Below are positions 1-5,630 of a stretch of DNA of 5,630 bases, piece by piece. The stretch covers positions 1-5,630 of the forward strand of contig JAEZJK010000107.1 of the NCBI GenBank assembly GCA_023415835.1. The letters are read 5' to 3'. The notes below the pieces were generated by a model, which ran no database searches, was not told the origin of the DNA, and saw nothing but the letters and a program-made list of their open reading frames with translations. Positions within the stretch are counted from its first letter, which is position 1; every line of letters begins with the position of its first letter. The position numbers and the translations under genes are program-made. Source of the DNA: Bacillota bacterium (GTDB taxonomy: Bacteria; Bacillota; UBA4882; UBA8346).

Positions 1-164
1 TTAGCCTGGTTAAACTTTTTAATCAACTCTTGCAGATACGGAGTACGGTTCGGGCCGGCGTTCTCATCCCAAAACGATATTTTTACTTTTGGCGGAGCGC
101 CGATACAAACCGTTGCGCTTACTAATAATACTATTACTGACAAAATGGCAATCTTCTTGAACAT
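1..164 (-). CDS. Extracellular sugar-binding protein of an ABC importer, N-terminal fragment (cut by window edge)
   Basis: Only the first 54 codons are inside the window; the reading frame is open to position 1. The ATG at 164-162 is preceded by a strong GGGAGG site (179-174) with about 9 nt spacing, which fixes the start. The N-terminus is a signal peptide: MFKK, a hydrophobic core (residues 5-19), then CIGAPPKVK. The start of the mature protein, KISFWDENAGPNRTPYLQEL followed by IKKFNQA, is typical of CUT1 family 1 solute-binding proteins: a first beta strand ending in FW, then a helix carrying the [LI]I..F motif. By family it would capture a carbohydrate outside the membrane and deliver it to a permease pair. 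Cys20 sits in ATVC, which is not a canonical lipobox, so cleavage by signal peptidase I near Ala23 is as likely as lipidation. It follows the response regulator gene by 113 nt with no terminator between them, and is probably a target of that regulator. The substrate cannot be read from this fragment. Confidence 0.85.
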   Translation of the reverse strand, partial: MFKKIAILSVIVLLVSATVCIGAPPKVKISFWDENAGPNRTPYLQELIKKFNQA

Positions 165-223
165 TCGGACTTTCCTCCCTTTCATTTATTTAATCGAACT
201 ATTACTATTTTCACTTAATGCAG

Positions 224-252
224 CTTAAATTAAAATTAAATATCTTAATCAA
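224..252 (-). promoter_or_regulatory. Candidate sigma-A promoter for the binding-protein gene
   Basis: In the very AT-rich 113-nt gap, the minus strand shows TTGATT (252-247) and TTTAAG (229-224), 17 nt apart. Each matches 4 of 6 bases of the -35 and -10 consensus. This would give a leader of about 50 nt ending in the strong ribosome binding site. A weak promoter near ATTAA repeats would suit a gene switched on by an activator such as the adjacent AraC-type regulator. AT-rich DNA produces such matches by chance, so this is tentative. No intrinsic terminator separates the regulator from this gene, so read-through is also possible. Confidence 0.28.
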
Positions 253-277
253 GTTGTTAGATTTTTTTTCATGATTT

Positions 278-1867
278 TTATTTATTTTTAAACTCCGAAG
301 GAGAACAGCCCGTATATTTTTTAAAACAGACGCTGAAATATTGTGGATTGCTGTAACCGACCCGCTCCGAAACTTCATAGGATTTTAAGTCGGAACCGCG
401 CAACAGTTCCATGGCTTTTCTCATCCGAACTTCGGTCAGAAAACCGGAAAAATTGATATTTCTTTCTTTTTTAAACATGATACTCAAATAAACCGGGCTG
501 ACATGAACCGCCTGGGCGACATCGGAAAGGGATAAGCCTTCTTGATAATAGTTTTCTTCAATAAAGTGAACAGCCTGGCCGACAAGGCCTTCCTGCATCG
601 TTTCCCGCCTTTGGTTGATTGTTTCGGAAACCTCTGTCGCTAATCGACGCAACTCGGCAAAAATCTCTTGGATGGTCTGCCCCTCTTGGATGCAGTGGCA
701 ACGTTCCAAGCTAAATCCCTTTTTAACTTGGGTTTCCTCGTCTTCCCAGTCTTGGGCCTCTTGTAACAATAAAAGCGCCAATTGGGTCCCGATCAACTGG
801 GCCGTCGGGAGGGCGATGAATTTGCGGCGTAACAAACCCGCTTCAATCTCATCGAGGAGCATCACTGCATCAGCGGTTAGTCCCAATTTAACTTTAAGTC
901 TCAACTCTTCCCGGATTTCGGGTAGGTCTACCGGCTCACCCATATTGGGCATCCCTGTGTCTCCGATGGTCAATACCTGATTCTTACCGAAAATATGCCG
1001 GAAACCTACAGCCGACTTTGCCTCGCGAAAAGAGTCGGCAATTTCCAATAAACTAGGCCGAACACTCCCGATGCCAATGGTTATGCTCAAAGCCAAACTT
1101 TCATTGGCCTGTCTTAATAAAGACTCACTCCATTCCAAAACATCCTGGGTAGTCTGACCCGGTTTTAAGTTACTGCAAAAGATTAAAACCAGTTCATCGC
1201 CTCCGGGATCTAAAACCTCCGCCCCATCTTCCAGCCTTTCCCGGCAAAGGTTAGCCAGCTTGATCTTGGCAATTTCCTGTTCGGTGACTCCGGGGAAGAT
1301 TTTAGGATTCTGGTAGTCATCCAGCTTGATAAGAACTGTAATGAACCATTCTTTTTGAATCTCTAGTTCCAGAAAGGCGGCTTCGTCCAAGAGTTCCCGC
1401 TCGGATTGGTGTTTCCCATAGATTAGCCTGGTCAAAAAGCGTTGTTTTAACAGCGGCCGACTCTCCTGAATCTGCCATTTGACTTTTCGCTCATTGTCCA
1501 AAACAGCTGCAGCCCGTTGGAGGGTTTGGAGCAAAATATTAAATTCGACGGGCTTCAGAATATAATCAAAAACTTTAAGCTCCAAAGCTTGTTTAGCATA
1601 GTCAAACTCTTCATAACCGGTGAGTAGGATGATTTTGGTCTCCGGGGATTCCTCCAGCAGCCGTCTGGACAAATCCAAGCCATCCAAAAACGGCATTTTA
1701 ATGTCGGAAATAACTATCTCCGGACGGGACTGAAGAAATAACCTTACCCCTTCTTCCCCGTCCCCGGCAGTCCCCACTAGTTGAAAACCCCAATCTTCCC
1801 AAGGGATATTACAGCTTAACCCCCGGCGGATGATAGCGTCATCATCTACAATCATTACTCGGTACAC
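278..1867 (-). CDS. YesN-type response regulator: REC domain, GGDEF-like middle region, AraC DNA-binding domain
   Basis: This 529-aa regulator is the cytoplasmic partner of the kinase encoded just upstream. Residues 1-120 are a receiver domain: acidic pocket Asp8/Asp9, phosphoacceptor Asp55 (ISDIKMP), Thr83, and the Lys105-Pro106 switch in DYILKP. Residues about 150-300 resemble the degenerate GGDEF-like domain (GGDEF_2) of YesN and CdaR families, with GGDEL at 222-226 and ITIGIG at 262-267. Residues about 427-529 are an AraC/XylS domain with two helix-turn-helix units (about 445-468 and 490-526), including the signature around GYSNPQYFSVCFKKYTG. By family, phosphorylation promotes dimerisation and activation of sugar uptake or glycan-use operons. 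The start is GTG at 1867, giving MYRVMIVDDD as in relatives; an internal ATG at codon 5 would cut into the first beta strand. It lies 15 nt after the kinase stop and is probably translationally coupled. All phosphotransfer residues are present. The target genes are inferred from position only. Confidence 0.93.
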   Translation of the reverse strand: MYRVMIVDDDAIIRRGLSCNIPWEDWGFQLVGTAGDGEEGVRLFLQSRPEIVISDIKMPFLDGLDLSRRLLEESPETKIILLTGYEEFDYAKQALELKVFDYILKPVEFNILLQTLQRAAAVLDNERKVKWQIQESRPLLKQRFLTRLIYGKHQSERELLDEAAFLELEIQKEWFITVLIKLDDYQNPKIFPGVTEQEIAKIKLANLCRERLEDGAEVLDPGGDELVLIFCSNLKPGQTTQDVLEWSESLLRQANESLALSITIGIGSVRPSLLEIADSFREAKSAVGFRHIFGKNQVLTIGDTGMPNMGEPVDLPEIREELRLKVKLGLTADAVMLLDEIEAGLLRRKFIALPTAQLIGTQLALLLLQEAQDWEDEETQVKKGFSLERCHCIQEGQTIQEIFAELRRLATEVSETINQRRETMQEGLVGQAVHFIEENYYQEGLSLSDVAQAVHVSPVYLSIMFKKERNINFSGFLTEVRMRKAMELLRGSDLKSYEVSERVGYSNPQYFSVCFKKYTGCSPSEFKNK

Positions 1868-1876
1868 CTGATCAAG

Positions 1877-1884
1877 CCCCTCCT
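1877..1884 (-). promoter_or_regulatory. Ribosome binding site of the response regulator, overlapping the kinase stop codon
   Basis: The minus strand reads AGGAGGGG, and its first bases lie inside the kinase TAG stop (1885-1883). Spacing from GGAGG to the GTG start at 1867 is 11 nt, slightly long; to the ATG at codon 5 it would be 23 nt, too far. This supports the GTG start. Ribosomes ending on the kinase would sit on this site, which suggests coupled translation of the pair. Confidence 0.8.
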
Positions 1885-3700
1885 ATTCTTCAGCCGGTAG
1901 TTTGACCCTAACCCTGGTGCCCTCTCCCAACTTACTCTCAATCTCCAGCCCGTATTCCTCACCGTAATGCAGCTGCAATCGCCGGTGGACATTACTTAAC
2001 CCATACCCCCGGCCCCGTCCTGAACCCGAAAGAGCTTCCCGGACTTGTTCCAATTGAGGTTCAGACATTCCGGCTCCGGAGTCCCAGACTTCCAAAAGTA
2101 ACTCGGGGCCATAGCGCCGACCGTTCACAACCAGCAGTCCCTTGCCTCGCTTTTGTTTAATCCCATGATAGATAGCGTTTTCAATCAAAGGCTGCAACGT
2201 CAGTTTGATTACCTTACACTGTCTGACCTCCGGGTCAATCTTGATTTCATAATCAAAGTCATCGCTATACCGCATTTTTAAGATTAGCAGATAGTTTTGA
2301 ATATGTTCCACTTCATCCTCGAGACTGATAATCTCCTTTCCTCCACTAATGCTAATCCGGAAAAATTTAGCCAATGCCCCCACCATTGCTCCGGCTTCCC
2401 GGTTTTCTCCCATTTCACAAAGTTGCCTGATTGAATCCAGCGTGTTATAAAGAAAGTGGGGTTTAATTTGAGCTTGTAACGTCTCCAGCTCAGCCAGGCG
2501 TTTTTGCTCCTGCTCCAGCCGGACTTGATCTAAAAGATACCGGACCTTGCCCAGTAATTCGTGAATTCCCTCGTTAAGGATGCCGATTTCATTAGAGCCG
2601 TGACCATCAAAGGGGATGTCCAAGTTCCCCGCTTTCACGCGCTTTACTTTTTCGGTCAGAACCGAAAGCGGCCTGGTTACGATCTGTGCCAGCAAATTGG
2701 ATAAGAAAACGGCAACCAAGATTAGCAAAAACATTACCGCTAAAGTGATCTTCTTAATAAACCCGGCGATGTTGAGGATATCTTTTTCGGGGAATACCGC
2801 AGCAAGTTTCCAACGGTTAATCGGAAGGGTATCATAAATAAGCATCATTTTCTCACCGGCAGCGTTACGGATACTCAACCGGCCCGATGGCTCCTCCTGC
2901 TCCAAAAGGTTTTTGTGAATCCGGCTGTCAATCCGATAGCGTTCGGGAACCGCTTTGAAATTCACAATGCTATCCGGAGTGATTAAAGTTAGACAACCAT
3001 TCTCACTGATTTTGGCATTTTGAAGAATGTTTCGGAAAAAATCTTCTTGGAGGTTAAAAAGGATAATTCCATGGAGGCTGGATTGTTCGTCCCCGTAAAG
3101 CTTAAAGACACTGACGATCCGGTTCTGGGTATCCGGAGATTGAAAAACATCATTTTGATGGAGATTGCGCCAATAATATTCCGTCCGGTTGCCCCGAAAC
3201 TCGGAACGCCACTCGGAGTAATCAAAGGAAATACGGGAAGACATATAGTCCTTCTTGGATAAGATTAACCGGCCGTTATTGAAGTAAACTAAGATCGAAT
3301 CCAAAATCGAATAATGAGAGGAGAAGATTCGTTCCAGGTTCGAATCCATCCGGATATAGTCCCCCGGTTGGATCGGCCCATAGCGTTGGCTATCGAGACG
3401 CTTCAATAATGATAGAGTATCGATATCGTTCTCCAAGGCCACTAATTGTTCAAAGACAGCTGTCAGACGATTATCCAGATAGTTACGGGTTTGAGTGACT
3501 GTATCCCGGATATTGAAATAAGCGTTAGCTTCAATCTGTCGCGCCGCTAATGAATAAATCAATATCCCTATCACCAAAACCATTAGGGTAATCACCGGAA
3601 TAAACAGCCATAAAATGGTAGTCTTCAATGAACGGCGCCAATCCCGGATCGATTGGCGCAGATCCGACCAAAGTTTTTTCAGCAATTGTTCGCCTTTCAT
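1883..3700 (-). CDS. YesM-type membrane sensor histidine kinase (HPK7/LytS-like, HAMP)
   Basis: This 605-aa sensor kinase is the partner of the adjacent regulator. A short basic cytoplasmic tail (RQSIRDWRRSLK) precedes transmembrane segment 1 (about 28-51). Residues about 52-312 form an extracytoplasmic sensor region, probably Cache-like. Transmembrane segment 2 (about 315-338) leads into a HAMP domain (about 336-390) and a coiled linker rich in Glu, Gln and Leu (391-410). The phosphoacceptor is His415 in QIKPHFLYN, the histidine kinase motif of the YesM class. The ATPase domain shows an N box (LIENAIYHG, 505-513), G1 (DSGAGM, 540-545) and G2 (GYGLSNVHRRL, 565-575). All catalytic motifs look intact and the length is normal for the family. 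By family it senses an extracellular carbohydrate signal; the ligand is unknown. The ATG at 3700 has no visible Shine-Dalgarno. A TTG at codon 6 (3685) preceded by AAAGG is an alternative, and an in-frame stop 15 nt upstream rules out a longer form. Confidence 0.94.
   Translation of the reverse strand: MKGEQLLKKLWSDLRQSIRDWRRSLKTTILWLFIPVITLMVLVIGILIYSLAARQIEANAYFNIRDTVTQTRNYLDNRLTAVFEQLVALENDIDTLSLLKRLDSQRYGPIQPGDYIRMDSNLERIFSSHYSILDSILVYFNNGRLILSKKDYMSSRISFDYSEWRSEFRGNRTEYYWRNLHQNDVFQSPDTQNRIVSVFKLYGDEQSSLHGIILFNLQEDFFRNILQNAKISENGCLTLITPDSIVNFKAVPERYRIDSRIHKNLLEQEEPSGRLSIRNAAGEKMMLIYDTLPINRWKLAAVFPEKDILNIAGFIKKITLAVMFLLILVAVFLSNLLAQIVTRPLSVLTEKVKRVKAGNLDIPFDGHGSNEIGILNEGIHELLGKVRYLLDQVRLEQEQKRLAELETLQAQIKPHFLYNTLDSIRQLCEMGENREAGAMVGALAKFFRISISGGKEIISLEDEVEHIQNYLLILKMRYSDDFDYEIKIDPEVRQCKVIKLTLQPLIENAIYHGIKQKRGKGLLVVNGRRYGPELLLEVWDSGAGMSEPQLEQVREALSGSGRGRGYGLSNVHRRLQLHYGEEYGLEIESKLGEGTRVRVKLPAEE
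3635..3659 (-). repeat. Perfect 9-bp inverted repeat inside the start of the kinase gene
   Basis: The arms GCGCCAATC and GATTGGCGC are separated by 7 nt and pair perfectly. In the mRNA this would form a hairpin about 42 nt after the ATG, covering codons 14-22 (LRQSIRDWR). It is not a terminator because no U tract follows. It could affect ribosome loading or act as a protein-binding palindrome, or it may be a chance product of the codons for an arginine-rich stretch. Confidence 0.5.
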
Positions 3701-3714
3701 TCGATAAAAACGGC

Positions 3715-3761
3715 TTTATATGAGAGAGTATTTTTTATTAAAAACCCAATTTTACTATCAA
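3715..3761 (-). promoter_or_regulatory. Candidate promoter region of the kinase-regulator genes
   Basis: The 171-nt gap holds a terminator for the upstream genes, so the kinase needs a promoter between about 3830 and 3701. On the minus strand TTGATA (3761-3756, 5 of 6 to the -35 consensus) is followed after 18 nt by TAAAAA (3737-3732, 4 of 6). Closer to the gene, TATAAA (3720-3715) is a better -10 match but has no good -35 at 17-18 nt. If used, it would give a leader of under 10 nt, in line with the missing Shine-Dalgarno. Which one is real cannot be read from sequence alone. Confidence 0.3.
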
Positions 3762-3833
3762 TGCTACCCTGCTAAAAATATTTTCTTGATTCTTCTGCAA
3801 TCTCCTTTTCCTTATCAATTGTTAATTCATTCT

Positions 3834-3865
3834 AAAAAAAAGCAACACCGGCTATACCGGTGTTG
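3834..3865 (-). terminator. Intrinsic terminator after the permease pair
   Basis: On the minus strand the perfect 9-bp stem CAACACCGG / CCGGTGTTG encloses the loop TATAG (plus positions 3865-3843), followed by one C and eight T (3841-3834). The stem begins 6 nt after the UgpE-like stop codon. It is a textbook rho-independent terminator for leftward transcription. It separates the permease transcript from the kinase and regulator, although partial read-through is possible. The other strand has no T run after the stem, so it does not look bidirectional. Confidence 0.93.
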
Positions 3866-3871
3866 TCGGGC

Positions 3872-4708
3872 TCACCCTTTCACCGAACCAGCGCTTAATC
3901 CCTGAACCAAATATTTCTGAACATAAGCGAACATCAGAATCGGCGGGATCATGGCAATAATGCTTCCGGCAGCTAGATATCCATAGTTAATATCATACTC
4001 CCCTTGCATCGAGTTTAAAGCTACCGGAATGGTGAAAAGATCGCTTTTGCTAATAAACATCAATGCAAAAATGAACTCATTCCAACAACTGATAAACGCA
4101 AACGCCGCCGAAGCTACAATCCCTGGCAACAGTACCGGTAGCACCACATGGAAGATTCCTTGTAACCGGTTGCAGCCGTCCATCATGGCCGCTTCCTCTA
4201 TGTCATAAGGGACATTTTTGATAAAACCCCTCATTAACACGGCGTTAAAAGGCAGTTGAAAAGTGGTGTAGGCGATGATCAGCGAGGTCAAGTTACTAAT
4301 TATACCTAGATTTTTAAAGATTATAAACAACGGGATTAACAACATGACTCCCGGTATAAATTGGGTGCAGAGCAAAAGCAGCATCATAAATTGCCTTCCC
4401 CGGAACCGGAACCGGGTTAAGGCGTAACCCACCAGTATTGAACAAAAAACAATAAAGACCACCGAGATTACCGCTACAATCATACTATTTCGAAAATAGA
4501 CGGCGAAACCCACCGTATTCCAAGTCTCAATAAAATTTGTCAATGTCGGCGGGTTCGGTAAATATTGCAACGGAAGTTTCATAATATCCCCTTCGCGCTT
4601 CAAAGAAATGACCAAAGTCCAATAGAAAGGGAAAAGTACAAGTAACACAATGACTGCCAGCGGCAGGTGAAGCGAGAAAAACCTGGTTATTTTTCGGTTC
4701 GCCTTCAT
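3872..4708 (-). CDS. Sugar ABC importer permease, second subunit (UgpE/MalG/AraQ-like)
   Basis: This 278-aa inner-membrane protein has six likely transmembrane segments (about 12-34, 75-97, 107-131, 139-160, 195-217, 246-264). It carries the coupling-helix EAA motif in EEAAMMDGCNRLQGIFHVVLP (171-191), where the cytoplasmic ATPase docks. The conserved SCWNEFIFAL follows (207-216), and the C-terminus GLSAGSVKG is typical of the MalG-type CUT1 subunit. It pairs with the subunit encoded just upstream to form the sugar channel. Its ATG (4708) shares one base with the upstream TGA (TGATG). GGAGG at 4720-4716, 7 nt before the ATG, lies within the last codons of the upstream gene, so the two are probably translationally coupled. 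Length is normal and no motif is missing. No ATPase gene is nearby; many CUT1 systems in Bacillota use a shared MsmX/MsmK-type ATPase. The sugar cannot be inferred. Confidence 0.94.
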   Translation of the reverse strand: MKANRKITRFFSLHLPLAVIVLLVLFPFYWTLVISLKREGDIMKLPLQYLPNPPTLTNFIETWNTVGFAVYFRNSMIVAVISVVFIVFCSILVGYALTRFRFRGRQFMMLLLLCTQFIPGVMLLIPLFIIFKNLGIISNLTSLIIAYTTFQLPFNAVLMRGFIKNVPYDIEEAAMMDGCNRLQGIFHVVLPVLLPGIVASAAFAFISCWNEFIFALMFISKSDLFTIPVALNSMQGEYDINYGYLAAGSIIAMIPPILMFAYVQKYLVQGLSAGSVKG

Positions 4709-5592
4709 CAGTATTCCTCCTTCCCGAACTTACTGGCTTTTAAATAAATGACAGCGAAGACTAAGAGCATCATAAACCCAACGACCATTAACGCCGAACC
4801 ATAGCCGAAATTATTAGTATGAATCGCCTGTTGGACAATGTACATTGACAAGGTATTGGTAAGATTGGCCGGTCCTCCACCGGTCATGGCATAAATGGTA
4901 TTGACGCTATTAAACTCCCAGACTACCCGGAGCAGAGTGGATAAGACAATAGTCTCTTTGAGATAAGGGAGGGTAATATGAATATAGGACTTCCACTTAC
5001 CACCGCCGTCAACGGCGCATGACTCATACAATTCTACCGGAATAGTTTGTAACGCGGCCAACAGAGTAATCGCGAAGAACGGAACCCCCCGCCACAGTTC
5101 GGCTATGATTACCGACCAAAAAGCGGTATTTACTCCACCAAGCCACGCTATGTTCCGATCAATGAGCCCTAGTTTGGTAAAGAGATCGTTAATGACTCCC
5201 ATATGTTGGTTGTACATGATTGACCACATCATGGCGGTCAACACTCCGGAGATGGACCATGGCGAAAAGATCAACGCCCGTACTGTCCCCCGGCCTTTAA
5301 AGGAACGGTTTAACAATAGAGCGATGCCCATCCCGAAGATCAGTTGGAGGGAAACTTCCCAAAAAACCCATCTGGCAGTGACTTGGAGGCTGGAATAGAA
5401 TAAATTATCCTGAAAAACTTGGATAAAGTTGCTCAACCCGATGAACCCATTGGCATAGGTTCGATTTAAAAAAAAGTTATGTAGGCTGTAATAAAAAACG
5501 TTACCTACCGGATAGATCATAAAACAAATAATGAGCAAAATGGCGGGAAGTAAAAATAAATACGGTAGCCATGGTCTTTTCATCCGTTCCAT
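4708..5592 (-). CDS. Sugar ABC importer permease, first subunit (UgpA/MalF/AraP-like)
   Basis: This 294-aa inner-membrane subunit has an N-terminal anchor (about 10-30) that runs into the family signature FLLPAILLIICFMIYPVGNV, then further membrane segments near 72-95, 105-127, 158-182, 212-232 and 262-284. The EAA loop reads ELYESCAVDGGGKWKSYIHI then TLP (187-209): the Glu, Asp-Gly and Leu-Pro of the motif are kept, but the usual two Ala are Ser-Cys. TGGGP (237-241) is also characteristic of this subunit. The chosen ATG (5592) has AGAGG five nt upstream and GGAAGG further up; the second ATG at codon 4 lacks its own site. It is the first gene of the pair seen here. The upstream gene, often a binding protein in such operons, lies outside the window. 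Only 38 nt of leader are visible, and no promoter can be called in them. Confidence 0.94.
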   Translation of the reverse strand: MERMKRPWLPYLFLLPAILLIICFMIYPVGNVFYYSLHNFFLNRTYANGFIGLSNFIQVFQDNLFYSSLQVTARWVFWEVSLQLIFGMGIALLLNRSFKGRGTVRALIFSPWSISGVLTAMMWSIMYNQHMGVINDLFTKLGLIDRNIAWLGGVNTAFWSVIIAELWRGVPFFAITLLAALQTIPVELYESCAVDGGGKWKSYIHITLPYLKETIVLSTLLRVVWEFNSVNTIYAMTGGGPANLTNTLSMYIVQQAIHTNNFGYGSALMVVGFMMLLVFAVIYLKASKFGKEEY

Positions 5593-5630
5593 CTTATCCT
5601 CTACCTTCCTATTAGATATTAGTTGTTTTT

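Noticed and set aside
251..274. Minus-strand mini-ORF MKKNLTT in the binding-protein leader, considered as a leader peptide
   Set aside because: It has only seven codons, no Shine-Dalgarno in front, and no stem-loop pair for attenuation follows it. It is expected by chance in AT-rich DNA.
165..277. Possible catabolite control (cre) site or riboswitch in the gap before the binding-protein gene
   Set aside because: I found no cre-like palindrome with central CG and no structured GC-containing stems; the gap is too short and AT-rich for a known riboswitch class.
615..980. Plus-strand 121-codon open frame inside the regulator gene
   Set aside because: It lies antisense to a clearly conserved regulator with intact domains. 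Its Ser- and Asn-rich translation looks like a shadow frame, and no Shine-Dalgarno supports it.
1421..1431. Ten-base match TTAGCCTGGT shared with positions 1-10
   Set aside because: It is isolated, lies in two unrelated coding regions, and does not extend, so it is a chance match.
2989..3262. Two overlapping open frames (one on each strand) inside the kinase sensor region
   Set aside because: Both are out of frame with the continuous 605-codon kinase, overlap each other, and show no signal or domain. They are shadows of the real gene.
3720..3905. Plus-strand 61-codon open frame across the gap between kinase and permease
   Set aside because: It spans the minus-strand terminator hairpin and runs into the permease gene, has no ribosome binding site of note, and its translation resembles no protein family.
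5105..5398. Plus-strand 97-codon open frame antisense to the first permease
   Set aside because: It is antisense to conserved membrane-segment coding sequence and its translation has no recognisable features.

Overview
The window looks like a chromosomal segment of a Bacillota (Firmicutes) bacterium. The reasons are strong GGAGG-type ribosome binding sites, a YesM/YesN-type two-component pair, a CUT1-type sugar ABC transporter without its own ATPase, and AT-rich intergenic DNA around moderately GC genes. A Paenibacillus-like or anaerobic clostridial/limnochordial source would fit, but I cannot fix the genus. Every real gene lies on the minus strand, so transcription runs from high to low coordinates.

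Layout in transcription order. (1) Positions 5592-3872 hold two inner-membrane permease genes of a sugar ABC importer (UgpA/MalF-like, then UgpE/MalG-like). They overlap by one base and end at a near-perfect intrinsic terminator (3865-3834). (2) Positions 3700-278 hold a sensor histidine kinase (605 aa, YesM-like) and an AraC-type response regulator (529 aa, YesN-like). They are 15 nt apart, and the regulator's Shine-Dalgarno overlaps the kinase stop codon. (3) After a 113-nt AT-rich gap, the first 54 codons of an extracellular sugar-binding protein run off the left edge (164-1).

How the genes probably work together: the kinase senses an extracellular ligand (probably a carbohydrate or a binding-protein complex) through a large extracytoplasmic domain. 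It phosphorylates Asp55 of the regulator, whose C-terminal AraC domain then activates transport genes. The order kinase-regulator-binding protein matches the yesM-yesN-yesO order of Bacillus subtilis, where the two permease genes follow. The binding protein at the left edge may therefore start a second transporter operon controlled by this pair, and the permeases on the right may end a separate operon closed by the terminator. Alternatively all these genes form one split transporter locus; the window cannot decide.

This is a recognisable carbohydrate uptake and sensing locus, and I see no clear evidence of a novel system. The points most worth a second look are a binding protein without a canonical lipobox, an intact GGDEL motif inside the regulator, and a kinase start codon with no visible Shine-Dalgarno plus a perfect 9-bp hairpin just inside its coding region. 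I see no RNA genes, mobile elements, CRISPR arrays or long repeats.
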